DNA of 64,000 bases from Corynebacterium anserum (GCF_014262665.1 NZ_CP046883.1:1116001-1180000), one strand, 5' to 3'. Counted from the first letter of the stretch, positions 1-10,622 are shown. Translations and numbers: made by a program. The notes: generated by a model not told the origin, from the letters alone.

Positions 1-72
1 TTCCTCCGGGATCGAGTCGGAGACGGTGCGTAGTACAGGATCTCCGAAATAGCGCATGGAAAGCTCAGTCAT
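1..72 (-). CDS. def: Peptide deformylase, N-terminal fragment
   Basis: Only the first 24 codons lie in the window; the gene runs off the left edge. Reading from the ATG at 70-72 gives a start containing RYFGDPVLRTVSD, which matches the N-terminal strand of peptide deformylases (typically 'xRLFGDPVLRxxxxP'). The enzyme removes the formyl group from nascent peptides in the cytosol. The start follows the priA stop by 10 bases on the same strand, in the common order priA-def-fmt, so it is probably co-transcribed. The catalytic motifs are outside the window, so the call rests on the N-terminus and the context. Confidence 0.75.
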   Translation of the reverse strand, partial: MTELSMRYFGDPVLRTVSDSIPEE

Positions 73-82
73 GTCGACCAGA

Positions 83-2164
83 TTAGCCGATGCGAACTGG
101 ATCCATGACTATGCGTAGTGGTCCAGCGAGTTTACTCGTAGCACGAATGGCTTGTGCCTGCTTAAGACTGCCTCCTAGCTCCTCTGCGAGGCTGTGATGT
201 ACCCGTACGATCATGCGCCGAGCCAAGTGAGCATCTGGTCTGTCTAAACCGGCTGGGAGGCGGACCCCGGCTGGCAGTTCAACCGGGCCGAGCAGCTCAG
301 CCCCTGCGGGCACCTCCCAGTACTCCATGAGCTGTGCAATCGATTCCTGGGTTCCATCGATGGCGGCCACCGACGCCGCCGGCGGGAAATGCGCTTGTGT
401 TCGCGACGCCAACTCTGCCTGCGCAGCAGCAACCGGATCCCAGCGTATGACCTGTTGGACAGGAGTGAGCGACGCATCGGCGGTCAACACCACCACCCCG
501 CCTTCTGAATGTGGACAAACGAGGGAGGCAGCGCGCATCCATTGCCGCACCGCGTTTTCCTGGGCGCGTAAGTCCTCTCTGCCCAACAGGATCCACAGAT
601 CGAGTAGCACAGCGGCGCCATAGTGCCCCATCGGTGACAGCGCATCATCCGCCTCGACGAGAGGTTCAGCGCCGGGGGTCGCCACGATAATAGCTGCTTT
701 CTGAGGGATGCTTTCCCGAACATGATTGCCGCCAGAAGCAATAATGGGTACTCCGTTGAAGGCCTTGCCAAGTTCTTCTGCAGTTCTGTCCTGCCCTACG
801 ACAGACATGCGTACCGAATGATTACCGCACGTTGTGCAAGTGAACAGACCTGCTGTAGCGCCACACCACCGGCATCGGGGAGCCGCCGCTTCTGCAGAAT
901 GGGGAAGTTCTAGCGGGCCATTGCAGTAACGGCAGCGTGCAGGTGAACGGCAGGAAGAACAAGCCAATGCGGGCGCGTATCCCCGCCGCGGAACCTGAAC
1001 CAAGACGGGACGCTGCCTATCTAGAGCAGTGCGGATCGCCGTAAAAGCAAGGGCTGGTATTCGCGCACCACGACTATATGCTTCACGCTCCCGCTGAAGA
1101 TCGGTTTCCCCGAGAGCGCGGATGATCGGCAACATGTCCATCACCGTGTTGCGTGGGGAGGTAATAGAGTGCACACTGCCATCGGCAATCCACTGTTGAA
1201 CCTCAGCACAGCGGTGAACGCCGATGGTGACAAAAGCGGTATTTTCCTGCTCTGAGCGAAGCTTGGCCACGTCTCGGGCATTGATATAGGGTGCGCGCGG
1301 GTCAACGAGGTTATCATCGGCTTCCCCTAAGACCACGATCAGCCTCAGGTTCTTCACTGGAGCCAAGACGGCGGACCTGGTGCCGACAACCAAGCGTGCC
1401 TGACCCTCCACTATTGAGAGAAAACGTCGGTAACGTACCGCGGGGCTTTCTTGGGCCGTGAGCTGAGTGATTTGTGCCCCCGAAACCCAGCGACGCAAAT
1501 GATGAGACACCCGCTCAACCTCTTTATGATTAGGTGCGAGGATGAGAACGCCACTATCTCCACCATTCCACATCGTTGCGGCTGCAAGCGCGGCCGCATC
1601 GTAGTGAGGTTCGGAGCCAGGCAAACTTATCCAGCTGGCGCGTACTGCTTTACCCTCCAACACAGCAGATAAGAAGCCCGTGCCGTAAGAATAATTCTCC
1701 AGCACTGATGTGGCATCAAAGTATGCTGCTTCTGCCAGCTCCTCCTTGGACACGAGGCTGCCGTAGAGGTTTTCCCAGGCCTTCCCTCCGCCAAAAAGAC
1801 CAGCTTTTTCAGCCGATGCATGCCGCGGAGGTAGCGCCGTGCGGAGAATATCGGAGCGGTTGCCCGCATATCGGCGAGCTAACGTGGTGACTAATCTCCA
1901 CATGTGAGGCGGACAGACAACAATCGGACTGATCACTCTCTCAAGCGGCCTCAAGCTCCCCCCGTGATCCGATGTGCGTCGGCGTTCGATAATGAGCGCA
2001 TCAACCAAGCGACCGGCGAACCGCACCCGTACACGGACACCGGGTTGAGCAGTGCTATCGCACTGTGGGGGGACAGTGTAATCAAACAACCTATCGAGGT
2101 GCGGCATCCCCAGCAACGGGATAACGCGGGCGATGGGTTGCTTGATCTCAGTCACAGAGCTCAC
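83..2164 (-). CDS. priA: Primosomal protein PriA, helicase-degenerate actinobacterial form
   Basis: About 693 residues from the GTG at 2164, chosen because it follows the metK stop directly, whereas an earlier in-frame ATG at 2218 would overlap metK. An N-terminal DNA-binding domain (VIPLLGMPHLDRLFDYTVP) and the paired zinc-binding cysteines (CSSC, CRYC, CRWC, CTTC) are present. The helicase core is recognisable but dead: where a Walker A GxTGSGKT is expected the protein reads SLPGSEPHYDAA, and the DEEH box region reads VVLGEADDN. Ordinary PriA restarts stalled replication forks; actinobacterial versions are known to lack the ATPase motifs and are probably DNA-binding scaffolds. It sits between metK and def. 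Confidence 0.9.
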   Translation of the reverse strand: MSSVTEIKQPIARVIPLLGMPHLDRLFDYTVPPQCDSTAQPGVRVRVRFAGRLVDALIIERRRTSDHGGSLRPLERVISPIVVCPPHMWRLVTTLARRYAGNRSDILRTALPPRHASAEKAGLFGGGKAWENLYGSLVSKEELAEAAYFDATSVLENYSYGTGFLSAVLEGKAVRASWISLPGSEPHYDAAALAAATMWNGGDSGVLILAPNHKEVERVSHHLRRWVSGAQITQLTAQESPAVRYRRFLSIVEGQARLVVGTRSAVLAPVKNLRLIVVLGEADDNLVDPRAPYINARDVAKLRSEQENTAFVTIGVHRCAEVQQWIADGSVHSITSPRNTVMDMLPIIRALGETDLQREREAYSRGARIPALAFTAIRTALDRQRPVLVQVPRRGYAPALACSSCRSPARCRYCNGPLELPHSAEAAAPRCRWCGATAGLFTCTTCGNHSVRMSVVGQDRTAEELGKAFNGVPIIASGGNHVRESIPQKAAIIVATPGAEPLVEADDALSPMGHYGAAVLLDLWILLGREDLRAQENAVRQWMRAASLVCPHSEGGVVVLTADASLTPVQQVIRWDPVAAAQAELASRTQAHFPPAASVAAIDGTQESIAQLMEYWEVPAGAELLGPVELPAGVRLPAGLDRPDAHLARRMIVRVHHSLAEELGGSLKQAQAIRATSKLAGPLRIVMDPVRIG

Positions 2165-2166
2165 GT

Positions 2167-3393
2167 TTAACGGCCGGCTGCAGCTTTCAACGCCTCTACA
2201 CGATCGGTGTTTTCCCACGGAAGTTCCACGTCGCTACGGCCAAAGTGTCCGTAAGCTGCGGTTTGGGCGTAGATGGGACGTTTGAGATCAAGTTCGCGCA
2301 GAATCGCGTTAGGGCGCAAGTCAAAGACGTCAAGCACGGCCTTTTGAATATCTTCATCGGTCAACCCGTCCGCGGCGGTGCCGTGGGTGTCAACGTACAA
2401 GCCCACCGGATTGGCCCGCCCGATGGCATATGCGACCTGTACTTCGGCGCGATCAGCCAACCCGGCAGCAACGATGTTTTTTGCCACCCATCGCATGGCA
2501 TAGGCTCCCGAGCGGTCGACCTTCGATGGATCCTTACCGGAGAAGGCTCCGCCACCGTGGCGTGCCATACCGCCGTAGGTATCCACAATAATCTTGCGGC
2601 CGGTCAAGCCGGCGTCGCCCATCGGGCCGCCGAGTACGAAGGATCCGGAAGGATTAACTAGAAGGTTCACGTCTGCACCCACCAGATGGCCGATCCCGGC
2701 TTCTGCGACACAATGATCCAGGACGTGACGTTTCAAAGCAGCAGCCAAGGAGTTACGCTGTGCTTCACCGACCCATGATTCATCGTGCTGGGTGGAAATA
2801 ACGACGGTATCCAGTTTGACGGGCTTGCCGTTGTCGTCATAAGCGAATGTGACCTGGGTTTTCCCATCCGGGCGTAGACCAGGAACAATGTTGTCATTAC
2901 GGACTTGCGTGAGCCGGCGTGCCAAGCGATGAGCCAATGATATGGGCAGCGGCATGTACTCCGGTGTTTCATTGGTGGCATATCCAAACATGAGCCCTTG
3001 GTCACCCGCTCCCAATTGATCATCGGCATCGAGGGCGGTTGCGTCACCTTCACGGTGCTCGATGGCCGTATCAACCCCGGCTCCAATTTCTGGAGATTGC
3101 TCGCCGATGGACACGGATACCCCGCAGGTTCTGCCATCGAAGCCCATATCTGAGCTAGTAAAGCCGATTTTGGTCAGTGTATTCCGAACGATTTGTGGGA
3201 TCTCCACGTATGCCTCGGTACGTACCTCGCCCACAACGTGGACGAGGCCGGTGGTTACGACAGTCTCCACTGCTACGCGGGACTCTGGGTCGCGTGCCAG
3301 CAATGCATCCAGAATGGAGTCCGAAATCGCGTCGCAGATTTTGTCTGGATGACCCTCGGTGACGGACTCGCTGGTAAACAGTCGCAGGGACAA
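2167..3393 (-). CDS. metK: S-adenosylmethionine synthetase
   Basis: Makes S-adenosylmethionine from methionine and ATP in the cytosol. The 408-residue protein is full length, with the ATP motif [12 protein letters not shown] near residue 15, [15 protein letters not shown] near residue 130 and the P-loop-like [16 protein letters not shown] near residue 275. The start is a TTG (3391-3393) preceded by a purine-rich AGAGAGGGT; no ATG or GTG gives the conserved N-terminus. The stop is followed within three bases by the priA GTG, so the two are coupled. Upstream lies a promoter with a McbR-type operator, consistent with control by methionine metabolism. Confidence 0.96.
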   Translation of the reverse strand: MSLRLFTSESVTEGHPDKICDAISDSILDALLARDPESRVAVETVVTTGLVHVVGEVRTEAYVEIPQIVRNTLTKIGFTSSDMGFDGRTCGVSVSIGEQSPEIGAGVDTAIEHREGDATALDADDQLGAGDQGLMFGYATNETPEYMPLPISLAHRLARRLTQVRNDNIVPGLRPDGKTQVTFAYDDNGKPVKLDTVVISTQHDESWVGEAQRNSLAAALKRHVLDHCVAEAGIGHLVGADVNLLVNPSGSFVLGGPMGDAGLTGRKIIVDTYGGMARHGGGAFSGKDPSKVDRSGAYAMRWVAKNIVAAGLADRAEVQVAYAIGRANPVGLYVDTHGTAADGLTDEDIQKAVLDVFDLRPNAILRELDLKRPIYAQTAAYGHFGRSDVELPWENTDRVEALKAAAGR

Positions 3394-3499
3394 CGGTGGG
3401 ACCCTCTCTTCTTGTATGGAATGAATATGTGAGTTGATCAGTGATGGTTTTCGGCACGTGTACCGGTGCTCGTGAAGTTCGACTCACGATAACTATCTC

Positions 3500-3529
3500 A
3501 TAGTAGACTAAGCTGTCTGTGAAAGTCGA
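3500..3529 (-). promoter_or_regulatory. metK promoter with McbR-type operator
   Basis: On the minus strand a candidate -35 TCGACT (3524-3529) and -10 TACTAT (3500-3505) are 18 bases apart. Between and over them, at 3504-3519, the plus strand reads TAGAC-TAAGCT-GTCTG. The McbR operator known from C. glutamicum is TAGAC-N6-GTCTA, so this matches 9 of 10 defined bases. McbR is a TetR-type repressor of sulfur and methionine genes, including metK. The position inside the promoter suits repression. Transcription start and factor binding are inferred. Confidence 0.65.
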
Positions 3530-4819
3530 TTATTCAGCAAACATCAGCGTTTCCACGCAATCCCAAATCTGGATAGCCACATCTATCTTTGCACTAGCGT
3601 TGACTTCCGATATCAGCGGAGGTTGATCCTCAGGTTGTGAAACAAGGATCCACCCTTCATTGTCATCCTGGCCAAACACCTTGCCATCACCCACTGCGTT
3701 GCACATCAGCATGTCACAGCCCTTGCGAGACAATTTGTCCACCCCATGTTCTAGAGGAGTATGTTCCGCATCCCCCGTTTCGGCAGCAAAGCCAACGATA
3801 ATCACGCCCTCTTTCAGCTCTCCCCGCCTCCGTCTATTCACCAGCCCAGCAAGCACATCGGGGTTTTGGGTTAAATCTATACGCGTCAGGGCTGAGTCGT
3901 TCATCCCCTTCTTCATTTTCGACGCAGCGACTTGAGTGGGTCGATAATCCGCCACAGCCGCAGCCATGATGATGATATCCGCATCCTCCGCATGCTCATC
4001 CATGGCATTGTGCAGATCCACCGCGCTTTTCACCGGAATAATTCTCGCGCCGGAAGGGAGAGAGAGCTGTTCTGTATGCGCCTTGACGATGACCACATCG
4101 GCGCCGCGCTGGGCGGCGACATCGGCCAAAGCAAAACCTTGGCGGCCACTGGAGGAATTGGAAAGAAAACGCACGGGATCCAAAGGTTCTACGGTACCGC
4201 CAGCGGAAATAACCACCTTTTTACCCTTGAGAGACTGCGGAAAGATATCCCGACCACAGCGAGCAACGGCCAGCGCTAAAGATCCGATGTGCTCCGGATC
4301 CGGAAGCCGTCCAGATCCCGTATCATGACCAGTGAGCCGGCCATGTGCAGGCTCAAGAACCACGGTTCCCCGATGGCGCAGGGTATTCACATTTGCTTGA
4401 GTTGCCGGATGTTCCCACATTTCGGTGTGCATTGCAGGAGCCACTACAACTGGACAGGTGGCAACCAGACAGCTTGACGTTAATAGGTCATCAGCCCGGC
4501 CCGTCGCAAGACGGGAAAGAAGATCGGCTGTTGCCGGAGCTATAACGATAAGATCTGCTTGCTGGCCAAGGCGCACGTGTTGCACCTCATCCACTCGGTC
4601 AAAAACATCTGTGGACACCGGATTCCCAGACAGCGCCTCGAAGGTAGCGGCACCGACGAAGTTGAGGGCGCTGTGTGTTGGGATAACGTGAACGACGTGG
4701 CCGGCCTCCTTGAAATAACGGACAAGGTGGCAGGCCTTATACGCAGCAATGCCGCCCCCAACGCCGATGACAACGCGGAGCGGCACATTATCCATTTGTC
4801 CGGAATTCGATGTAGTCAC
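3530..4819 (-). CDS. coaBC: Bifunctional phosphopantothenoylcysteine decarboxylase / phosphopantothenate-cysteine ligase
   Basis: Catalyses two consecutive steps of coenzyme A synthesis. From the GTG at 4819 it has about 429 residues; an earlier ATG at 4879 would run into rpoZ and encodes no conserved sequence. An ATG at 4795 is an alternative start. The N-terminal flavoprotein half shows GVGGGIAAYKA, the catalytic histidine in VQHVRLG, and PAMHTEMWEHPA. The C-terminal CoaB half shows ISAGGTVEPLDPVRFLSN and SSGRQG, the nucleotide-binding region. It follows rpoZ by 19 bases and precedes metK by a 136-base gap that holds the metK promoter. Confidence 0.94.
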   Translation of the reverse strand: MTTSNSGQMDNVPLRVVIGVGGGIAAYKACHLVRYFKEAGHVVHVIPTHSALNFVGAATFEALSGNPVSTDVFDRVDEVQHVRLGQQADLIVIAPATADLLSRLATGRADDLLTSSCLVATCPVVVAPAMHTEMWEHPATQANVNTLRHRGTVVLEPAHGRLTGHDTGSGRLPDPEHIGSLALAVARCGRDIFPQSLKGKKVVISAGGTVEPLDPVRFLSNSSSGRQGFALADVAAQRGADVVIVKAHTEQLSLPSGARIIPVKSAVDLHNAMDEHAEDADIIIMAAAVADYRPTQVAASKMKKGMNDSALTRIDLTQNPDVLAGLVNRRRRGELKEGVIIVGFAAETGDAEHTPLEHGVDKLSRKGCDMLMCNAVGDGKVFGQDDNEGWILVSQPEDQPPLISEVNASAKIDVAIQIWDCVETLMFAE

Positions 4820-4838
4820 ACCGGACACTTTAGCGGTT

Positions 4839-5129
4839 TTATCCCTCTGTGTGTTCCAACAGATCGCGGTTGATCTCACGTAGCGCGATGGACAGAGGTT
4901 TTTCGTGGACGTCTGGAGTAACCAGCGGCCCTACGAACTCGAAGACACCATCATCGATGGTCTGGAAATAGTCGTTGATCTGACGAGCCCTCTTGGCTGC
5001 GAAGATAACCAAAGCGTACTTAGAGGACACCTTAGTCAGGAGCTCATCGATCGGAGGGTTAGTGATGCCAACAGGAGTATCGAACACCTTCTCGTTCGAA
5101 TTCACGTCCTGGTTGTCCACAGTATGCAC
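4839..5129 (-). CDS. rpoZ: RNA polymerase omega subunit
   Basis: A 96-residue protein with the omega core: [31 protein letters not shown], split here as [17 protein letters not shown] followed by [11 protein letters not shown]. Omega stabilises the beta-prime subunit of RNA polymerase and helps its assembly. The length is slightly above the E. coli protein, as usual in actinobacteria. It lies in the conserved order gmk-rpoZ-coaBC, 59 bases after gmk and 19 bases before coaBC, all on the minus strand, so the three probably share a transcript. Confidence 0.93.
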   Translation of the reverse strand: MHTVDNQDVNSNEKVFDTPVGITNPPIDELLTKVSSKYALVIFAAKRARQINDYFQTIDDGVFEFVGPLVTPDVHEKPLSIALREINRDLLEHTEG

Positions 5130-5188
5130 CTTCTCTATCTGGAATCAGTTTTTGGAATGTTTCTCCACGAGGTAATAAATCGCGAAAA

Positions 5189-5761
5189 TTAATTGCCCTC
5201 GAGAATACCGGTGATTTGGGCAATGGCCTTGTCGAGATCGTCATTGACCACTACCTGATCGAACTCGTGTTGTGCCGCCATCTCAACTTCAGCAGTGGCC
5301 AGACGGCGTTCGATCACATCCTGGGTTTCAGTGCCTCGACCAGTGAGACGCTCGACGAGTACCTCCCACGATGGCGGCGCAAGAAACACAAGTTCCACAT
5401 CCGGCCGTAGCTTCTTAATATTGCGGGCACCCTCGAGATCCACCTCGATCAGCACTGGACGTCCCTCGGCAATAGCCTGCTCCACTGGTTCGCGCGGCGT
5501 CCCAGAAAGCTGCAGTCCACCGTGGATTTCTGCCCATTCGAGCATCTCATTGGCTGCAATAGCCTCGAGGAACTCATCGCGCGACACGTAGATGTAGTCA
5601 CGACCGTGGACTTCACCTGGACGTGGATCACGCGTAGTCATGGACACACTGAAGAAAAGATCCGGGACATCTTCCTTAAGACGGGCGACCACAGTGGATT
5701 TACCCACCGCGGACGGACCGGCGAGAACAACGACGCGGTCCTCAGATGTGTCGTTGGCCAC
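5189..5761 (-). CDS. gmk: Guanylate kinase
   Basis: Phosphorylates GMP to GDP with ATP. The 190-residue reading starts at the GTG at 5761, four bases after the mihF stop and with GAGGA upstream inside the end of mihF; the longer reading from 5824 would overlap mihF. The P-loop is GPSAVGKST near residue 15, followed by the GMP-binding block [19 protein letters not shown] and EWAEIHG. Gene order mihF-gmk-rpoZ is typical of actinobacteria. Confidence 0.95.
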   Translation of the reverse strand: MANDTSEDRVVVLAGPSAVGKSTVVARLKEDVPDLFFSVSMTTRDPRPGEVHGRDYIYVSRDEFLEAIAANEMLEWAEIHGGLQLSGTPREPVEQAIAEGRPVLIEVDLEGARNIKKLRPDVELVFLAPPSWEVLVERLTGRGTETQDVIERRLATAEVEMAAQHEFDQVVVNDDLDKAIAQITGILEGN

Positions 5762-5765
5762 GGGA

Positions 5766-6086
5766 TTAGTCCTCGAAACCGAAGTGCTCAAGCAGAGCGC
5801 GACGCTGACGGTCGCCCAAGCCACGGAGACGACGGTTTTCAGCGATCTGAAGCTGGCTCATAATCTCTTCAGCCTTGACCTTGCCAACCTTTGGCAGGGA
5901 AACCAGTAGAGCAGAAACCTTCATCTTTGCGAGGGTTTCATCAGTCTCGGCATCCTTCAGCACCTGCTTCAGGTCGGTGCCGCCACGCTTCAGCTTCTCG
6001 CGCAGCTCTGCGCGTGCCTTACGAGCCTCTGCAGCCTTCTTCAGTGCTTCTGCGCGCTGCTCCGGGGTCAACTGGGGAAGTGCCAC
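5766..6086 (-). CDS. mihF: Actinobacterial integration host factor
   Basis: A basic 106-residue nucleoid protein of the mIHF family, unrelated in sequence to E. coli IHF. The GTG at 6086 has an excellent GGAGGA five bases upstream and gives the canonical N-terminus [16 protein letters not shown] charged helix ([20 protein letters not shown]) is followed by the helix-two-turns-helix DNA-binding part [13 protein letters not shown] and a C-terminal arginine-rich stretch, [16 protein letters not shown]. In mycobacteria the orthologue is essential and bends DNA. It begins the mihF-gmk-rpoZ-coaBC run and has its own upstream gap of about 260 bases. Confidence 0.93.
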   Translation of the reverse strand: MALPQLTPEQRAEALKKAAEARKARAELREKLKRGGTDLKQVLKDAETDETLAKMKVSALLVSLPKVGKVKAEEIMSQLQIAENRRLRGLGDRQRRALLEHFGFED

Positions 6087-6143
6087 GGGGTCCTCCGTTT
6101 TAGTTTCAAATCGTCGGTTTGTGAAAAGTCTAGGAATGTTTTC

Positions 6144-6172
6144 TGTATAGCTCTTCTGAGCCACACAGTTAA
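6144..6172 (-). promoter_or_regulatory. Candidate mihF promoter
   Basis: On the minus strand TTAACT (6167-6172) and TATACA (6144-6149) are separated by 17 bases, about 60 bases upstream of the mihF GTG. Both hexamers resemble sigma-A-type elements. It is the best promoter-like pair in the pyrF-mihF gap. The rest of that gap (to 6345) shows no clear terminator for pyrF. Confidence 0.45.
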
Positions 6173-6345
6173 CGCAAACGAAGATACACATCTTGTGCGG
6201 ATCTTTCGCATTGCGTAAGCATCACCCTGAGACAGGTTGCTGCCACAATCCTGCAGAGAGAAATTACCAGAAGAAAATTCCCTCTTAGGGATATCAGGTG
6301 CTCAACACGCCTTAACTCAGGACACTATACCACTAGTGAGCTGGG

Positions 6346-7209
6346 CTATTTCAACATATCCGCAGTTGTGGCGCGTAAAGCCTTGCGAAGGTCGTCCGTG
6401 TTTGGCCCCCGGGTTAGTACACTGCGCGATACATTGGGGCTTACCAACGAGAATGCTGTGCCTGTAATGCGCCGTACATCGTCCATCGTTCCGCCTTGGG
6501 CACCCACACCGGGCATGAGAATCATGCCTCCCACCTGCTCTAATGCAGGTGGTTGCTGCACTGTGGCCCCTACCACTACTCCCAGATTCCCCGGACCGCT
6601 GTGGCGTGAGTTTCTTTCAGCCACGGCATCGACGATGGTTTGAGCTAGCGTTTTCTGCCCTAACTCGCCATGGGCATCTAGCGTTCGGCTCAGCTGCACA
6701 CCAGGAGCTTCCGGATTTGACGTGGCGGCTAGAACGATGGCTCCCCTACCCGTACTCTCAGCCATGTCAAATACTGGCTCCAGAGAACCGAAACCAAGCC
6801 ATGGAGAGACAGTTACTGCGTCGGAGACAAGAGGTGAAGAGTCATCCAACCAGGCGGAAGCATATCCTGCCATCGTCGACCCAATATCCCCACGTTTTGC
6901 GTCTGCGACCACCAACACTCCACGAGCGCGTAACGCCGCAATGGAGTCCTCGAGTACTGCAAAGCCCGCGGAACCATACGATTCATAGAACGCCACCTGG
7001 GGCTTAACTACGCACGCTGTATCCTCAAAAGCTTCCACACAGATGCGAGAAAATGCTTTCAACCCATCAACTGACGCCTCAAGCCCCCATGATTGCATAA
7101 TCCGCTCGTGGGGATCCATGCCCACGCACACCTGGCCGAACTCCTCGGCACGTGCTAGAAACCGCTCACCGAAAGTTGCTTCGGCCACCGAGTTGTTCGG
7201 CCGGGACAT
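6346..7209 (-). CDS. pyrF: Orotidine 5'-phosphate decarboxylase (subfamily 2)
   Basis: Catalyses the last step of UMP synthesis, decarboxylation of OMP. The 287-residue protein carries the signature VVADAKRGDIGSTMAGYA with the catalytic lysine, near residue 100; the length and sequence match the longer subfamily found in actinobacteria rather than the 230-residue E. coli type. The ATG overlaps the carB stop as TGATG, so translation is coupled to carB. It is the last gene of the pyr operon. Confidence 0.95.
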   Translation of the reverse strand: MSRPNNSVAEATFGERFLARAEEFGQVCVGMDPHERIMQSWGLEASVDGLKAFSRICVEAFEDTACVVKPQVAFYESYGSAGFAVLEDSIAALRARGVLVVADAKRGDIGSTMAGYASAWLDDSSPLVSDAVTVSPWLGFGSLEPVFDMAESTGRGAIVLAATSNPEAPGVQLSRTLDAHGELGQKTLAQTIVDAVAERNSRHSGPGNLGVVVGATVQQPPALEQVGGMILMPGVGAQGGTMDDVRRITGTAFSLVSPNVSRSVLTRGPNTDDLRKALRATTADMLK

Positions 7210-10200
7210 CAGTGCTCAACCTCCTGAATCGGGGTGACCGTGGTTTCTGCTTTCTGAAGAGCCGCGATACCCTGCACGGCCGCATTGCATCCCTGGACGG
7301 TAGTTACTGCCGGCACGCTCATATTTACAGCAGCTGCCCGGATATCGTAACCATCGTGACGAGAACCAGCAGATCCGGCTGGGGTGTTGAGAATGAAATC
7401 GATTTCTCCATCGTTGATGAGGTCCACAACGGTGCGTTCGGCCTTGCCGGTCGATTCGTCTACCTGAGATAGCTTGGCAACCGTCTCGCATTCCACCCCG
7501 TTCCGACGCAGCATCTGGGCTGTACCGGAGGTGGCGTAGAGTTTGAAGCCCAGCTCAGCCAGACGCAAGATAGGCATCATCAATGTGCGCTTGTCACGGT
7601 TCGCCACGGAGACGAAAACATTCCCCTTCGTCGGCAACTTGCCGAATGCACCTTCCTGTGACTTCGCAAACGCCGTACCGAAGTCGCTGTCGAGACCCAT
7701 GACTTCACCGGTCGACTTCATTTCCGGACTCAGCAAGGAGTCCAAAACTTTACCCTCCGGGCTGCGGAAACGGTTGAATGGCATCACTGCTTCTTTCACC
7801 GCGATCGGATGATCCAACGGCAGAGATCCGCCATCCCGGTCGTGAGGAAGCATGCCTTCAGCCTTAAGCGCAGCGATCGATTCCCCAAGCATGATACGAG
7901 AAGCAGCTTTCGCCAAAGCCACACCGGTGGACTTCGAAACGAAAGGAACCGTACGGGATGCGCGAGGATTCGCCTCAATGACATTGAGGATGTCATCCTT
8001 CAAGGCGAATTGAACATTCATAAGCCCCCTCACACCAATTCCGTGCGCCAGCGCCTTGGTGGAACGGCGGACGTTCTCGATGTCCTCAGGACCAAGAGTC
8101 ATCGGCGGGAGCGCGCAAGCGGAGTCACCAGAGTGAATACCAGCTTCCTCGATGTGCTCCATCACTCCCGCCAGGTACACCTCTTCACCGTCGCAGAGAG
8201 CATCGACATCGATTTCGATCGCAGAATCCAAGAAACGATCCACAAGCACTGGGTGATCTTCCGTGATCTCAGTGGCGCGGGCAATGTAGTCAGACAAGGA
8301 ATCCTCGTCATAAACAATCTCCATGCCACGGCCACCCAACACGTAGGAAGGGCGAACTAATACCGGGTACCCGATTTCTGCAGCAACACCCCGAGCTTCC
8401 TCGAAGGATGTAGCCGTGCCGTAGGCAGGTGCCGGCAACTGTGCCTTTTCCAACACCTTGCCGAACTCGCCACGATCCTCGGCGAGGTTAATCGCTTCAG
8501 GGGACGTACCGACAACAGGTACACCGGCATCTGCCAAGCGTTGTGCTAAGCCCAAAGGAGTCTGGCCACCCAGCTGCACAATCACACCGGCGATCTCTCC
8601 GGACTCCGCTTCTGCATGGTAGACCTCCATGACATCCTCGAACGTCAATGGCTCGAAATACAAGCGATCGGCCGTGTCGTAGTCGGTCGAGACAGTCTCC
8701 GGGTTGCAGTTAATCATGACAGTCTCGTAGCCCACGCGGGAGAGTTCCAAGGCGGCGTGCACACAGGAGTAGTCAAACTCAATACCTTGCCCAATGCGGT
8801 TAGGACCAGAGCCGAGAATAAGAACCTTTTTCTTATCTTTCTGAGGCGTCACCTCAGACTCGGCTTCAGGATCTAGCTCATAGGAGCTGTAGTGATACGG
8901 GGTTTTCGCCTCGAACTCTGCAGCGCAGGTATCCACGGTCTTAAAGACTGGACGCACGCCTAGTGACCAGCGCAAAGCTCGGACGCCGTCCTCGCCAGCT
9001 AACTCTGGACGCAAAGCGGCAATCTGCCGGTCGGACAAGCCATAGTACTTTGCCTCGCGCAACAGATCCTCGGAAAGTACCGGGGCTTCGACCAGTTCTT
9101 CCCGGAACTCGACCAACGCCTTTACTTCTTCCAAGAACCAAGGATCGATCTTCGACGCTTCGTAGACCTCTTCCACCGTGGCGCCGAGACGCAAAGCAAG
9201 TTCAACATCGTACATACGGCCTTCGGTTGGAACAGCGAGATCCTTAAGAACGGCGTCCTTATCTTGGGCTCGCTCGCCGGCAAATGTCTCGTCACTCTGG
9301 GTCCAAAAACCTGCCTGCTTTGTCTCGAGAGACCGCATGACCTTATTCAAACTGGTGATGTAGTTGCGGCCAATGGCCATCGCCTCACCCACTGACTTCA
9401 TCGTCGTGGTCAAGGTGTCATCGGCGCCGGGGAATTTCTCAAAAGCGAAGCGTGGCGCTTTGACGATGACATAGTCGAGTGTGGGTTCAAAGGCAGCCGG
9501 GGTGACCTGAGTTATGTCATTGCGGACTTCATCCAGCGTGTAGCCAATAGCTAATTTGGCTGCGAGTTTCGCGATGGGGAAACCTGTTGCCTTCGAGGCC
9601 AATGCCGAAGAACGGGACACGCGGGGATTCATCTCAATGGTGATGATTCGCCCGTCGTTAGGGTTGATAGCGAATTGAATGTTACAGCCGCCCGTGTCCA
9701 CTCCGACTTCGCGCAAAATGGCGATGCCCTGGTCACGCATCGTCTGGAATTCACGGTCGGTCAAAGTCATTGACGGCGCTACAGTTACGGAATCACCGGT
9801 ATGAACGCCCAGAGCGTCGACGTTTTCGATCGAGCACACAACAACAACGTTGTCTTTGCTGTCGCGCATGAGCTCAAGCTCAAATTCCTTCCACCCCAGG
9901 ATTGACTCCTCGATCAGCACGTTCGCTTCAGGGGATGCAGCCAAACCGTCACCGGCAATGCGCTCCAGATCCTCCTCTGTGAAAGCTAGGCCGGAACCCA
10001 AACCGCCCATAGTAAATGACGGGCGAACCACGACGGGCAGGCCGAGCTCAGCGACGGTCTCATGAACCTCGTCCATGTTGTGGCATACGCGAGAGCGAGC
10101 GGAATCGCCACCGATCTTGGCTACGATATCTTTAAACTTTTGGCGATCTTCACCGCGTTCAATAGCCGCGATATCGGCACCGATGAGTTCCACGCCGTAC

Positions 10201-10544
10201 TTATCCAGAATGCCGAGACGGTCTAGTTGAATTGCCGCGTTGAGAGCAGTCTGCCCACCAAGAGTGGCGAGCACCGCATCGACTTTGTGACCAGCTTGTT
10301 CTTCTTTGGCGAAAATCTTCTCGATGTAATGAGGTTGGATCGGCTCGATGTAGGTGTGATCTGCGAACTCCGGATCGGTCATGATCGTTGCCGGGTTGGA
10401 GTTGATGAGGGTCACTCGCAGACCCTCTTCTTTGAGCACACGGCACGCTTGTGTGCCGGAGTAGTCAAACTCGCATGCCTGGCCGATAACGATGGGGCCA
10501 GAACCGATGACGAGTACGTGCTTGATGTCTTCGCGACGTGGCAT
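7209..10544 (-). CDS. carB: Carbamoyl-phosphate synthase, large subunit
   Basis: Makes carbamoyl phosphate for pyrimidines and arginine from bicarbonate, ATP and ammonia supplied by CarA. The 1111-residue protein has the duplicated ATP-grasp architecture: the first half opens with [23 protein letters not shown], and the second half repeats it as [21 protein letters not shown] at about residue 570 (each shown here in part of its motif). The C-terminal MGS-like domain, the usual allosteric site, begins around residue 970. AGGAG lies nine bases before the ATG. It follows carA after 78 bases and overlaps pyrF by one base. Confidence 0.96.
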   Translation of the reverse strand: MPRREDIKHVLVIGSGPIVIGQACEFDYSGTQACRVLKEEGLRVTLINSNPATIMTDPEFADHTYIEPIQPHYIEKIFAKEEQAGHKVDAVLATLGGQTALNAAIQLDRLGILDKYGVELIGADIAAIERGEDRQKFKDIVAKIGGDSARSRVCHNMDEVHETVAELGLPVVVRPSFTMGGLGSGLAFTEEDLERIAGDGLAASPEANVLIEESILGWKEFELELMRDSKDNVVVVCSIENVDALGVHTGDSVTVAPSMTLTDREFQTMRDQGIAILREVGVDTGGCNIQFAINPNDGRIITIEMNPRVSRSSALASKATGFPIAKLAAKLAIGYTLDEVRNDITQVTPAAFEPTLDYVIVKAPRFAFEKFPGADDTLTTTMKSVGEAMAIGRNYITSLNKVMRSLETKQAGFWTQSDETFAGERAQDKDAVLKDLAVPTEGRMYDVELALRLGATVEEVYEASKIDPWFLEEVKALVEFREELVEAPVLSEDLLREAKYYGLSDRQIAALRPELAGEDGVRALRWSLGVRPVFKTVDTCAAEFEAKTPYHYSSYELDPEAESEVTPQKDKKKVLILGSGPNRIGQGIEFDYSCVHAALELSRVGYETVMINCNPETVSTDYDTADRLYFEPLTFEDVMEVYHAEAESGEIAGVIVQLGGQTPLGLAQRLADAGVPVVGTSPEAINLAEDRGEFGKVLEKAQLPAPAYGTATSFEEARGVAAEIGYPVLVRPSYVLGGRGMEIVYDEDSLSDYIARATEITEDHPVLVDRFLDSAIEIDVDALCDGEEVYLAGVMEHIEEAGIHSGDSACALPPMTLGPEDIENVRRSTKALAHGIGVRGLMNVQFALKDDILNVIEANPRASRTVPFVSKSTGVALAKAASRIMLGESIAALKAEGMLPHDRDGGSLPLDHPIAVKEAVMPFNRFRSPEGKVLDSLLSPEMKSTGEVMGLDSDFGTAFAKSQEGAFGKLPTKGNVFVSVANRDKRTLMMPILRLAELGFKLYATSGTAQMLRRNGVECETVAKLSQVDESTGKAERTVVDLINDGEIDFILNTPAGSAGSRHDGYDIRAAAVNMSVPAVTTVQGCNAAVQGIAALQKAETTVTPIQEVEH

Positions 10545-10622
10545 TAGGTAATGCTCCTAGTTTGCTTAAAGGCTGTGCTTTCGGGATTCTCTGTGTCTTT
10601 TCGGGGTAGTACTCGTCGGAGC

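Noticed and set aside
3394-3529. SAM riboswitch upstream of metK
   Set aside because: The leader of about 100 bases shows no SAM-I or SAM-IV core as far as can be judged by eye, and an operator explains regulation better. A covariance model search would settle it.
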